Positions 39,619 to 47,651 of a stretch of DNA of 64,000 nt are shown one piece after another. The notes under the pieces were generated by a model that saw only the letters and a program-made list of their open reading frames with translations, did no database searches and had not been told where the DNA came from. A program made the translations under genes and the position numbers. This DNA is from Pseudoflavonifractor sp. 60. Lineage in GTDB: Bacteria; Bacillota; Clostridia; Oscillospirales; Oscillospiraceae. Location: positions 21,591 through 85,590 of the forward strand of contig NZ_QWKI01000038.1 of NCBI RefSeq assembly GCF_009911645.1, written 5' to 3'. The first letter of the stretch is position 1, and each line of letters opens with the position of its first letter.

Positions 39619-40194
39619 ATGAACGACAATCTGGCCTATCAGGAGGAGATCCGAGAGGAGCTGATTCACGGGGAAGTGGTTGCCATGTCGCCCCGGCCTA
39701 TGTTTAACCACAATCGGGTTGCCTTCCGCATTGCCCATTTGTTCGAGAACTATTTGCGGGGCAAGCGCTGTACAGCCATTGCCGACGGCACCGACCTGCA
39801 TCTGACGGAAACGGACTGCTTTGTCCCCGATGTGATGGTGGTCTGTGACCGGGACAAGATCAAGGCCGACGGCGTCCACGGCGCTCCCGACCTGGTGGTG
39901 GAGGTGCTGTCCCCCAGCACGGCCAACCGGGACCGGGGCTATAAGAAGGAGGTCTATGCCCGGTGCGGCGTACGGGAGTACTGGATTGTCAATCCGGCAG
40001 ACCGGTCTGTGGAGATCTATCTGTCCAGGGAGAACGACCTGGTGTTCCACCGGGTGTACTCCATTTATCCGGATTTTGTATTGGAAAAGATGACGGAACA
40101 GGAGCGGGCCCAGGTAGCCACTCATTTTCAGTGCAGCCTCTATGACGATCTGGACATTGCGCTGGAGGACATTTTCACCGGTCTGCTTCCATAA
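39619..40194 (+). CDS. Uma2-family endonuclease-like protein (DUF820)
   Basis: A 191-residue soluble protein with the PD-(D/E)xK nuclease core of the Uma2/DUF820 family: FVPDVMVVCDRDKI (Asp), DLVVEVLSPSTANRDRGYKKEVYARCGVREYWIVNPADRSVEIY (Glu and Lys at normal spacing). These proteins are abundant in cyanobacteria and scattered in Firmicutes; their substrate is unknown. It has its own promoter and terminator, so it stands alone between the sigE and rex units and may be a transferred gene. Confidence 0.88.
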   Translation: MNDNLAYQEEIREELIHGEVVAMSPRPMFNHNRVAFRIAHLFENYLRGKRCTAIADGTDLHLTETDCFVPDVMVVCDRDKIKADGVHGAPDLVVEVLSPSTANRDRGYKKEVYARCGVREYWIVNPADRSVEIYLSRENDLVFHRVYSIYPDFVLEKMTEQERAQVATHFQCSLYDDLDIALEDIFTGLLP

Positions 40195-40207
40195 ATAGGA
40201 AACACAC

Positions 40208-40237
40208 AGCCCCACCGAAGTCTGCGGTGGGGCTTTT
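40208..40237 (+). terminator. Terminator after the Uma2 gene
   Basis: AGCCCCACCG (40208-40217) and CGGTGGGGCT (40225-40234), followed by TTT. Confidence 0.8.
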
Positions 40238-40249
40238 CCACAAAAAAAT

Positions 40250-40278
40250 TTGACAGCCGGGGCGGGATAGAGTAAACT
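40250..40278 (+). promoter_or_regulatory. Promoter of rex
   Basis: TTGACA (40250-40255), 17 bases, TAAACT (40273-40278), 30 bases ahead of the rex start. No TTGTGA-type Rex operator is visible over it. Confidence 0.6.
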
Positions 40279-40308
40279 AGGAAGCAAAGCAGGAAACGGA
40301 GCGTATCC

Positions 40309-40962
40309 ATGAAACGAAACACAAAGGTCTCCACAGCGGTCATTCGCCGTCTTCCCCGCTACTACCGCCAACTGGCGGAGCTCCAGGAGGCAGGGGTGGT
40401 GCGCATCTCCTCCAGCGCCTTGGGCAAGTCCATGGGGCTGACGGCCTCCCAAATTCGCCAGGACCTGTTCTGCTTCGGGGAATTTGGACAGCAGGGCTAC
40501 GGCTATAAGGTGGAGCTTTTGAAGGAGGAGATCGGCGAAATTCTGGGCATCAGCCGGGGCCACACCCTGGTCATACTGGGCACGGGCAATTTAGGTCGGG
40601 CCATCATCCAAAACTTTCGCTTCTCCAGCAACGGCTTTCAGCTGCTGGCCGCCTTCGATATCAGCCCTGCGGTGGTAGGCACTGCAATCGCCGGGATTCC
40701 GGTCTACCACGCCGACCAGCTGGAGGACTTTATTGCTCAACATAAGGTGGACGTAGGGATGCTTACCGTTCCCATCGCCGCCGCCCAGCAGATGGGGGAC
40801 CGGCTGGTCAGTGCCGGCGTCAAGGGCATTTGGAATTTTACCAACTATGAGATCACCTGTTCCCAGGAGGATGTGGTGGTGGAGTCTGTCCACTTTTCCG
40901 ACAGCCTCCTGGCGCTGAGCTACATGATCTCCCAGCGGGAGGACCCGGAGGAGGACCTATGA
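40309..40962 (+). CDS. rex: Redox-sensing repressor Rex
   Basis: Represses fermentation and respiration genes and releases DNA when NADH binds. The 217-residue protein has the winged-helix N-terminus (STAVIRRLPRYYRQLAELQE, SSALGKSMGLTASQIRQDLFCFGEFG) and a Rossmann domain with LVILGTGNLGRAI, then IAGIPVY and NFTNYEI near the end. It is complete. The following S-layer-homology gene overlaps its stop (ATGA). Rnf, encoded 1.7 kb downstream, oxidises or makes NADH and is a plausible target, but I saw no operator at its promoter. Confidence 0.95.
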   Translation: MKRNTKVSTAVIRRLPRYYRQLAELQEAGVVRISSSALGKSMGLTASQIRQDLFCFGEFGQQGYGYKVELLKEEIGEILGISRGHTLVILGTGNLGRAIIQNFRFSSNGFQLLAAFDISPAVVGTAIAGIPVYHADQLEDFIAQHKVDVGMLTVPIAAAQQMGDRLVSAGVKGIWNFTNYEITCSQEDVVVESVHFSDSLLALSYMISQREDPEEDL

Positions 40963-42044
40963 ACAAATTTTTGCGCCCCCTGGGGCTGATTGCCGCCATT
41001 TCGCTGCTGGCGGGGGCGGCCTATGCGGCGGCTTCGGAGGATGGGCTGGTCGGCCTGCGCTACTTACAGGACACCTTTATTCCCAAAGCGGTCCAGACCG
41101 AGGGGGAGGCCGCCGGTCAGGCCCTGGAGGAGACCTATGCCAGCGCGAAGCAGCAGCTGGACGCCCTTCTGGGCGGCGCCTCCGATCCTACTGCCGGGCT
41201 GTTCAGCAATACACTGGAGCGGAGTATCTGGTCGGATGGACAGATCATCACCCTCTCCACCGGCAGCTGTTTTGTACCCATGGACGGCTCTGCGGATCTG
41301 ACCCACACCGGTGCGGTGGTGGATGTCACAGCGGGCACGGAGATCCCCTTCGGGGGGCGGCTGGAGGCCAACCACCGGTACGTTGTGGGGGAGGAGACCC
41401 GGGTTGCGCTTACCGTACGCTCCGGCCAGGCCGCGATTGGGGTACAGGGCAGCTACAGCCTGACCGGAGGCAAAGAGCAGTACACCCCCTTCTTTGATGT
41501 GAGTCAGGGGGATTGGTTTTACGAGCCGGTGAATTACGCCTACCAGCGCAAGCTCTTCTCTGGAGTAGACGCCAACCATTTTTCTCCTGGTTCCTCCATG
41601 AACCGGGCCATGCTGATGGTGGTGCTCCACAGTCTGGCGGGCAATCCGGCTCCGGCAGCGGAAAACTCCTTTACCGACGTGCCAAACGGCAGCTGGTTCA
41701 CCAACGCCGTGGTCTGGGGCGCCAGCCAGGGTATTGCCTCGGGGACAGGGGGCGGAGCCTTTACCCCCGGCGGAGAGATCACCCGGGAGCAGACAGTGCT
41801 CATGCTCTATAACTATGCCGCCCGCTATCTGGGGAAGGAGATGGCCCCCGGGAGCGATCTGTCAGGCTACGGGGACTATGCCAGCATCAGCGCCTGGAGC
41901 CGGGAGGCCATGTCCTGGGCGGTAGGTCAGGGCATCCTCAGCGGCGTGGACCGGGGCGGGGTGCGGTACGCCGATCCCCAGCGGGGGGCCTCCCGGGCGG
42001 AGATGGCCACCATGCTCCGGGTCTTCTGCGAGAAAATTTTATAA
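40959..42044 (+). CDS. Exported protein with three S-layer homology domains
   Basis: A 361-residue secreted protein. Signal peptide: MNKFLRPLGLIAAISLLAGA, cleavage probably after AYA near residue 24. Residues about 25-165 form an unrecognised domain; then three SLH repeats: FFDVSQGDWFYEPVNYAYQ (about 178), FTDVPNGSWFTNAVVWGASQ (about 237) and a weaker third (SAWSREAMSWAVGQGILSGV, about 305). SLH domains bind pyruvylated secondary cell-wall polymers. Its start overlaps the rex stop, so cell-surface protein and redox regulator share a transcript, which is unusual. Confidence 0.88.
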   Translation: MNKFLRPLGLIAAISLLAGAAYAAASEDGLVGLRYLQDTFIPKAVQTEGEAAGQALEETYASAKQQLDALLGGASDPTAGLFSNTLERSIWSDGQIITLSTGSCFVPMDGSADLTHTGAVVDVTAGTEIPFGGRLEANHRYVVGEETRVALTVRSGQAAIGVQGSYSLTGGKEQYTPFFDVSQGDWFYEPVNYAYQRKLFSGVDANHFSPGSSMNRAMLMVVLHSLAGNPAPAAENSFTDVPNGSWFTNAVVWGASQGIASGTGGGAFTPGGEITREQTVLMLYNYAARYLGKEMAPGSDLSGYGDYASISAWSREAMSWAVGQGILSGVDRGGVRYADPQRGASRAEMATMLRVFCEKIL

Positions 42045-42136
42045 CGGAGGTCACCCATTTCCCTCCTGGGCCATATGATGGAAATGAGAGCGGCAGACAG
42101 CCCTCTTAAAATTCATAAAACCAGGAGGTACTCAAA

Positions 42137-42301
42137 ATGGGGTGCTGCAATAACAGTTGGGGCGGCAACAGCTGCCTGTGGATCATCCTGCTGATCATCA
42201 TTCTGTTCAGCTGCGGCGGCTGCGGCAACAATAACTGCTGCTGCAACAATAACTGCGGCTGCAACAACGGCTGCGGCTGCAATAACGGCTGCGGCTGCTG
42301 A
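42137..42301 (+). CDS. 54-residue Cys/Asn/Gly-rich small protein
   Basis: The frame opens at ATG 42137, behind AGGAGGTACTCAAA, and ends in TGA at 42301. It encodes a hydrophobic helix (LWIILLIIILF, residues 14-24) followed by a tail made almost only of Cys, Asn and Gly (CGGCGNNN..., CGCNNGCGC). Fourteen of 54 residues are cysteine. Similar tiny Cys-rich or hydrophobic proteins in spore formers include YjcZ-type and 'high-cysteine HCB' proteins, often of the spore coat; that assignment is only by resemblance. CATATGAT at 42072-42079 with AC 17 bases upstream could be a mother-cell (sigma-K type) promoter. A terminator follows directly. Confidence 0.75.
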   Translation: MGCCNNSWGGNSCLWIILLIIILFSCGGCGNNNCCCNNNCGCNNGCGCNNGCGC

Positions 42302-42319
42302 GACAGCGGAAACCGGAAG

Positions 42320-42346
42320 GGCGCGGAGGATTTCTCCGCGCCTTTT
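42320..42346 (+). terminator. Terminator of the Cys-rich small gene
   Basis: GGCGCGGAG (42320-42328) and CTCCGCGCC (42334-42342) with TTTT after it, 18 bases past the stop. Confidence 0.85.
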
Positions 42347-42482
42347 CGTCTGAAAACGGGAGAAAGTCCGCCTGCCCAAGCTCCATGCACCTTCCCCCTG
42401 GGGCTTGGCGTTCTTTCTCCTGGCAGGCAGGGGATTGAGAGAAAAAATTTGCCGGGAATGGGGACAAGCCCCCCAAAATATC

Positions 42483-42511
42483 TTGCAATTTCCCCAAAGC
42501 TGGTGTATCAT
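42483..42511 (+). promoter_or_regulatory. Probable promoter of the rnf operon
   Basis: TTGCAA (42483-42488), 17 bases, TATCAT (42506-42511). It would give a leader of about 170 bases before rnfC. Confidence 0.5.
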
Positions 42512-42688
42512 AAGGCTTACGCAGCAAGACCGACGGTTTCGGAAACAGCAGAGGGAGAGACCGGCGGGTTTTGTCGTGGGTCCGGCCCCGCCGGACGCGG
42601 CAGCCGCAGATACAGCAACTGGAGAGGGCAAAGCAGAATGCTGTTCCTGTGGTATCCCAGCAAGTTATTAGGGAGGTCGAAAACTTAC
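42512..42688 (+). other. Long leader of the rnf operon
   Basis: No gene is supported here. The leader is GC-rich with several local inverted repeats (for example GGCGGG near 42563 with CCCGCC near 42587). I do not recognise a known riboswitch class. An open frame runs through it into rnfC, but it lacks a start with a ribosome site. Bases 42347-42482 upstream hold nothing I can identify. Confidence 0.35.
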
Positions 42689-43996
42689 ATGAGCAAATTT
42701 CTCAAACGATCTGCGCAGGGTGCGCAGGTCCCCCACGAAAAGCGGACTTCCAATCAGGAGACCGTAAAGATGCCGCTGCCCTCCAAGATTGTGCTGTCTA
42801 TGGGCCAGCACATCGGCGCCCCCGCCGCTCCCCAGGTGAAGAAGGGCGATCAGGTCTGCGTGGGCACTGTGGTGGGCAAGGCGGGGGGCTTTGTCTCCTG
42901 CGACATCCACTCCGGCGTGTCCGGCACGGTGGACGGCATCATCACCATCACCGCCCCCAATGGCGCTCCTCAAACGGCAGTGGTCATTATTCCCGATGGC
43001 AAGCAGACGGTGGACCCTGCGGTGGCGCCCCCCACCGTCACTGATCTCAAGTCCTTCCAGGACGCCGTCCGGGCCAGCGGTCTGGTGGGTCTGGGCGGCG
43101 CCGGCTTCCCCACGGCGGTGAAGCTTGCCCCCAAGAACCTGGACGAGATCGACACTCTGGTCATCAACGGCGCCGAGTGTGAGCCCTATATCACCTCGGA
43201 CAACCGCTGTTTCCTGGAGGACACCCAGTTTATCCTGGACGGCATCCAGGCGGTGATGAAGTATTTGGAGATCCCCAAGTGCATCATCGGGATTGAGGCC
43301 AACAAACCCGAGGCCATTGCCAAGATGAAGTCGGTGGCCACCGCCGGCGTGGAGGTGAAGGAGCTGCCCTGCCGCTACCCCCAGGGCGCTGAAAAGGTCC
43401 TCATTGAGAACTGTACCGGCCGCGAGGTCCCATTCCCCGGCCTGCCCTCCGACGTGGGCGTGGTGGTGATGAATGTCACCTCAGTGGCCTTTGTGGGCAA
43501 GTACTTAAAGACCGGGATGCCCCTGACCACCAAGCGTCTCACAGTAGACGGCGACGTGATTAAGGAGCCCAAGAACGTGGAGGTCATCATCGGTACCCCC
43601 GTGCAGGAGCTGATGGACTTCTGCGGCGGCTTTACCGAGGAGCCGGGCAAGGTGCTCTACGGCGGCCCCATGATGGGCAACTGTATCGCCGACCTGTCCC
43701 AGCCTATTTTGAAGAACAACAACGCCGTGCTGGCCTTCTCCAAGAAGATGGCCCAGATCCCCAAGGCCACCAACTGTATCCACTGCGGTCGGTGTACCAA
43801 CGCCTGTCCCCTGGGTCTGTCCGCCAAGGAGATCGTGCAGGCCTACAACGACGGCAATGTGGAGCTGCTCATCGAGCTCAACGCCGACCTGTGCATGAGC
43901 TGTGGCACCTGCTCCTTTGTCTGTCCGGCCAAGCGGCCTCTGGCGCCCTCCATCGCCCTGGCCAAGATTATGATGAAGAATGGAGGTAAGAAGTAA
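42689..43996 (+). CDS. rnfC: Rnf complex subunit C
   Basis: Peripheral NADH-side subunit of the Rnf ferredoxin:NAD+ oxidoreductase. The 435-residue protein has the NADH/FMN-binding Gly-rich loop GLVGLGGAGFPTAVKLAP near residue 135, and near the C-terminus two 4Fe-4S motifs: CIHCGRCTNACP and CMSCGTCSFVCPAKRPL. I start at ATG 42689 with GGGAGGT 11 bases ahead; the longer frame upstream is leader. First gene of the order C-D-G-E-A-B, usual for clostridia and acetogens. Its stop overlaps rnfD (TAATG). Confidence 0.96.
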   Translation: MSKFLKRSAQGAQVPHEKRTSNQETVKMPLPSKIVLSMGQHIGAPAAPQVKKGDQVCVGTVVGKAGGFVSCDIHSGVSGTVDGIITITAPNGAPQTAVVIIPDGKQTVDPAVAPPTVTDLKSFQDAVRASGLVGLGGAGFPTAVKLAPKNLDEIDTLVINGAECEPYITSDNRCFLEDTQFILDGIQAVMKYLEIPKCIIGIEANKPEAIAKMKSVATAGVEVKELPCRYPQGAEKVLIENCTGREVPFPGLPSDVGVVVMNVTSVAFVGKYLKTGMPLTTKRLTVDGDVIKEPKNVEVIIGTPVQELMDFCGGFTEEPGKVLYGGPMMGNCIADLSQPILKNNNAVLAFSKKMAQIPKATNCIHCGRCTNACPLGLSAKEIVQAYNDGNVELLIELNADLCMSCGTCSFVCPAKRPLAPSIALAKIMMKNGGKK

Positions 43997-44931
43997 TGGG
44001 TAACAAGCTGATTGTCACTGCCGCGCCCCACATTACCAGCGCGGACAGCACCCAGAAGATCATGGGCCGGGTGTGCCTGGCGCTGGTCCCCACTCTGGTT
44101 GCCTCGATCATCATTTTTGGGGTCAGTTCTCTGATCCTCACTGCCGTTACAGTGGCGGCCTGCGTCTTCTTTGAGTGGGCCTACTGCAAGCTGATGGGCC
44201 GGGAGGTCCCCATTGCCGACCTGTCCGCCGTGGTCACCGGCCTGCTGCTGGCCTTTAACCTGCCCGCCACCCTGCCCCCCTGGATGGCCATTGTGGGCGC
44301 GTTCATCGCCATTGTCATCATCAAGCAGCTCTTCGGCGGCCTGGGCTTCAACTTCGCCAACCCGGCCATTGTGGGCCGTATCGCTCTGGCGGTGGGCTTC
44401 GCCAGCCGAATGGCCAGCTACCCCCTTCAGGGCGTGGACGCTTTGGCCTCCGCCACTCCGCTGGCCGTCTCCGGTGAGCTGGGCTCCGCCAACTATGTGA
44501 CCCTGCTGCTGGGGACCCACGGCGGCGTGCTGGGCGAGACCTGCGCCATTACCATTCTCATCGGCGGCATCTACCTCATTGCCACCAAGGTCATCAGCCC
44601 CATGATCCCCGTTACTTATCTGGCTACCGTGGCCGTGCTGTCCCTGTGCTTTGGCATGGACCCCATTGTGCAGCTGCTGTCCGGCGGTCTGATGCTGGGC
44701 GCCTTCTTCATGGCGACCGACTATGTCACCTCCCCCACCACCGACAAGGGCAAGCTGATTGCCGGTATTTTCCTGGGCCTGGTCACCATGATGATCCGCA
44801 AGTTCGGCACCATGAACGAGGGCGTATCCTTTGCCATTCTGCTGATGAACCTGGTCACGCCCTACATCGACGCGCTGACCCGGCAGGATAAGCTGGGCAT
44901 TGCCAAGAAGAAAAAGGAGGCGGCGAAATGA
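43996..44931 (+). CDS. rnfD: Rnf complex subunit D
   Basis: Membrane subunit with covalently bound FMN. The 311-residue protein has about nine membrane helices (ALVPTLVASIIIFGVSSLIL first) and the flavinylation motif SATPLAV in DALASATPLAV near residue 155, where the Thr carries FMN in characterised homologues. NPAIVGRIALAVGFA and DYVTSPTTDKGKL are other family segments. Its ATG overlaps the rnfC stop, and its end overlaps rnfG as ATGA, so the three are translationally coupled. Confidence 0.95.
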   Translation: MGNKLIVTAAPHITSADSTQKIMGRVCLALVPTLVASIIIFGVSSLILTAVTVAACVFFEWAYCKLMGREVPIADLSAVVTGLLLAFNLPATLPPWMAIVGAFIAIVIIKQLFGGLGFNFANPAIVGRIALAVGFASRMASYPLQGVDALASATPLAVSGELGSANYVTLLLGTHGGVLGETCAITILIGGIYLIATKVISPMIPVTYLATVAVLSLCFGMDPIVQLLSGGLMLGAFFMATDYVTSPTTDKGKLIAGIFLGLVTMMIRKFGTMNEGVSFAILLMNLVTPYIDALTRQDKLGIAKKKKEAAK

Positions 44932-45470
44932 GCAATTGGAATAGGGTTTTTAAGCCCATCGTGGTGCTGTGCGTCATCTGCATCGTCATCACCGGGGCCC
45001 TGGCCGCCACCAACAGCGCCACCGCCCCCATTATTGCCGAGGCCAAGGCGGCTGCGGAGAAGGCCGCCCGCTCTGAGCTTCTCCCCGAGGCCGACGACTT
45101 CACCGAAATCACCGATGTGGCGGTGGAAAATGTCACTGCCGTGTTTAAGGCCAATAACGACACCGGCTATGTCATCACCAGCACCGCCAAGGGCTACGGT
45201 GGCACCATGACCGTTATGGTGGCCTTCACACCGGAGAAGACCATCAAGCAGATTAAAGTGACCGAGCAGGGCGAGACCCAGGGCATCGGCAGCAAGGTTG
45301 CCGGAACCCCCTCCTACTGGGAGCGTTACCAGGGCCAGCCCGCCACAGAGCTGAAGATCAATAAGGACGGCGGCACCATCGATGCAGAGAGCGGCGCCAC
45401 CATCTCCAGCCGTGCGCTGGCCAAGGCGGTCAGCTCCGCGATTGAGGCGTATAACGCCGTTAATCCTTGA
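44928..45470 (+). CDS. rnfG: Rnf complex subunit G
   Basis: Subunit with one N-terminal membrane anchor (FKPIVVLCVICIVITGALAAT) and an outward-facing FMN domain. The 180-residue protein carries the covalent FMN site DAESGATISSRA near residue 155, where Thr of SGAT is flavinylated by ApbE; no apbE is in the window. GYGGTMTVMVAF and ETQGIGSKV are typical. rnfE starts 17 bases after its stop. Confidence 0.95.
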   Translation: MSNWNRVFKPIVVLCVICIVITGALAATNSATAPIIAEAKAAAEKAARSELLPEADDFTEITDVAVENVTAVFKANNDTGYVITSTAKGYGGTMTVMVAFTPEKTIKQIKVTEQGETQGIGSKVAGTPSYWERYQGQPATELKINKDGGTIDAESGATISSRALAKAVSSAIEAYNAVNP

Positions 45471-45487
45471 AAGGCAGGTGAGTCAAG

Positions 45488-46165
45488 ATGAGTGAAAACA
45501 GTAAAATGAAAATTTTAACCAACGGCATTCTCAATGAGAACCCGGTTCTGCGGCTTGTCCTGGGCACCTGTCCCACTCTGGCCGTCACCACCATGGCCTC
45601 CAACGGCATCGGCATGGGGCTGGCTGCCACCTTCGTGCTGCTGTGCTCCAATATCGTGATTTCCGCCCTGCGGAAGATTATCCCCGACCAGGTGCGCATC
45701 CCCTGTTACATTACCGTCATTGCCGGCTTCGTGTCGGTGGTGCAGATGATCGTCAAGGCCTATGTGCCCGACCTGGACAAGGCACTGGGCGTGTATCTGC
45801 CCCTGATCGTGGTCAACTGCATTATCCTGGGCCGGGCCGAGATGTTCGCCTCCAAGAACAGCGTGGTGGACTCCGCCCTGGACGGCATTGGTATGGGCAT
45901 CGGCTTTACCATCACCCTGACCATCATGGGCTCCATCCGTGAGATCCTGGGTGCAGGCACCTGGATGTCCGGTCTAGGCGGTCTGATTCCCTCTCTGGGA
46001 TCCGACTTTGCCATCCGCGTCATCCCTGAGTCCATCGACACCTTCTCACTGATGACCAGCGCCCCCGGCGGATTCTTCGTCTTCGGCATTCTGATGGCCG
46101 GGGCCACTTGGCTGACCAGCCGGCCCAAGAAGGCTGCCGCCGCTGCGGAAGGAGGTAACGCGTAA
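45488..46165 (+). CDS. rnfE: Rnf complex subunit E
   Basis: Membrane subunit homologous to NqrD. The 225-residue protein has six helices and the family segments NPVLRLVLGTCPTLAVTT, RIPCYITVIAGFVSVVQM and LPLIVVNCIILGRAEMFASKN. In characterised complexes RnfA and RnfE together hold an iron-sulphur centre with conserved membrane cysteines; Cys of LGTC and VNC fit. AGGTGA precedes the ATG. Overlaps rnfA as TAATG. Confidence 0.95.
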   Translation: MSENSKMKILTNGILNENPVLRLVLGTCPTLAVTTMASNGIGMGLAATFVLLCSNIVISALRKIIPDQVRIPCYITVIAGFVSVVQMIVKAYVPDLDKALGVYLPLIVVNCIILGRAEMFASKNSVVDSALDGIGMGIGFTITLTIMGSIREILGAGTWMSGLGGLIPSLGSDFAIRVIPESIDTFSLMTSAPGGFFVFGILMAGATWLTSRPKKAAAAAEGGNA

Positions 46166-46779
46166 TGGTGAAACTTGCTGCCATCTTCTTTACCATGATT
46201 TTGGTGGACAACTACGTCCTGGCCAAATTCCTGGGTATCTGTCCCTTCCTGGGGGTGTCCAAAAAGCTGGACAGCGCCGTAGGTATGTCTCTGGCCGTCA
46301 CCTTCGTTATGGTCATGGCCACCGCCGCCACCTGGCCCATCTACAGGCTGATTCTGGTGCCCGAGGGAATGGAGAACACCCCCCGGGACATGGGCTATCT
46401 TCAGACCATCGTCTTTATCCTGATTATCGCCATTCTGGTCCAGCTGCTGGAGAACTTTTTGAAGAAGTTCATTCCCGCGCTGTATAAGGCGCTGGGCGTC
46501 TACCTGCCCCTGATCACCACCAACTGCACCATCCTGGGCGTGACCATCCTGAATCTGGACAACGGCTACGACTTCCTGGAGTCCATCGTCTGCGCCGCCG
46601 GCGCGGGCATTGGCTTCCTGGTGGCTATGGTGCTCTTCTCCGGCGTGCGCCGGCGGGTTGAGCAGGCTGTTACCCCCAAGTGCTTCGAGGGCCTGCCCAT
46701 CACCCTGGTGGCCGCCGCCGTTACCTCCCTGTCCTTTATGGGCTTCGGTGGTATCGTGGACGCCATCTTCAAGGCTTGA
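46165..46779 (+). CDS. rnfA: Rnf complex subunit A
   Basis: Membrane subunit homologous to NqrE and paralogous to RnfE. The 204-residue protein shows FTMILVDNYVLAKFLGICPFLGVS at the start, then LPLITTNCTILGVTIL with the second membrane cysteine, and SLSFMGFGGIVDAIF at the end. Six helices. GGAGGT precedes the ATG inside the end of rnfE. rnfB begins 18 bases after its stop. Confidence 0.95.
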   Translation: MVKLAAIFFTMILVDNYVLAKFLGICPFLGVSKKLDSAVGMSLAVTFVMVMATAATWPIYRLILVPEGMENTPRDMGYLQTIVFILIIAILVQLLENFLKKFIPALYKALGVYLPLITTNCTILGVTILNLDNGYDFLESIVCAAGAGIGFLVAMVLFSGVRRRVEQAVTPKCFEGLPITLVAAAVTSLSFMGFGGIVDAIFKA

Positions 46780-46797
46780 TAGGAGGGGGAGTGTAGT

Positions 46798-47598
46798 ATG
46801 AATCCAATTTTAATGGCAATCATTGTGGTTACCGTCATCGGTCTCATCGGCGCGGTGATCCTGGTGGCCGCCTCCATCTTCATGTATGTCCCCGTGGACG
46901 AGCGGGTCGAGAAGATCACCGCTGTGCTGGCGGGAGCCAACTGCGGAGCCTGCGGCTGTGCCGGCTGTGCCGACTACGCTAAGAGCATCGTGGAGGAGGG
47001 CAACGCCGTTAACAAGTGTACCCCCGGCGGGGCCGCCTGCGCCGCCAAGGTGGCGGAGATCATGGGCGTGGAGGCGGGCGCTTCCGTCCCCATGAAGGCC
47101 GTGGTGGCCTGCTCCGGCACCTGCGATAAGACGGGCAAGAAGTACGAGTTCCAGGGCATCCAGAGCTGCCAGGCCGTGAAGGGGCTCTACGGCGGCGACG
47201 GTATGTGCAAGTTCGGCTGCCTGGGCTACGGCGACTGTACCCGGGCCTGCGCCTTCGACGCCATTCACATTGTGGACGGCATCGCCAAGGTGGACCGTAC
47301 CAAGTGTACCGGCTGCGGAGCTTGTGCCGCCGTCTGTCCCAACGCCGTTATCTCCATTGTGCCCGAGCACAAGCGTAAGCCTGTGGTCCTGTGCCAGAAC
47401 AAGGACAAGGGCGCCGACACCCGGAAAGCCTGCACTGCCGGCTGTATCGGCTGTATGAAGTGCGCCAAGGCCTGCCCCAAGGAGGCCATTACCGTGGAGA
47501 ACTTCCTGGCCAAAATCGACCAGGAGAAGTGCGTTGGCTGCCAGCTGTGCGTGAAGGAATGCCCCATGGGCGTGATCCACGTGCCCGCCAACGAATAA
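46798..47598 (+). CDS. rnfB: Rnf complex subunit B
   Basis: Ferredoxin-side entry subunit. The 266-residue protein has one N-terminal membrane helix (MAIIVVTVIGLIGAVILVAA), the 4Fe-4S domain ANCGACGCAGCADYA with a later Cys, then a polyferredoxin region with several CxxCxxC motifs (CTGCGACAAVCP, CIGCMKCAKACP, CVGCQLCVKECP). Compact length with standard clusters. It is the last gene, followed by a strong terminator. Coupling ion, H+ or Na+, cannot be read from sequence. Confidence 0.95.
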   Translation: MNPILMAIIVVTVIGLIGAVILVAASIFMYVPVDERVEKITAVLAGANCGACGCAGCADYAKSIVEEGNAVNKCTPGGAACAAKVAEIMGVEAGASVPMKAVVACSGTCDKTGKKYEFQGIQSCQAVKGLYGGDGMCKFGCLGYGDCTRACAFDAIHIVDGIAKVDRTKCTGCGACAAVCPNAVISIVPEHKRKPVVLCQNKDKGADTRKACTAGCIGCMKCAKACPKEAITVENFLAKIDQEKCVGCQLCVKECPMGVIHVPANE

Positions 47599-47610
47599 GC
47601 AACGTGCAAA

Positions 47611-47634
47611 ACCCCCGCCTGACGGCGGGGGTTT
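47611..47634. terminator. Bidirectional terminator after rnfB
   Basis: ACCCCCGCC and GGCGGGGGT with a TGAC loop; T-rich on the plus side (TTTCGTT) and TTTT on the minus side, so it can end both rnfB and the convergent rodA-like gene. Confidence 0.85.
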
Positions 47635-47651
47635 CGTTATGCGCATTTGAA

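Noticed and set aside
42449..42688. 80-residue N-terminal extension of RnfC
   Set aside because: No ribosome site at the upstream ATG, sequence not RnfC-like; the start at 42689 has GGGAGGT and the family N-terminus.
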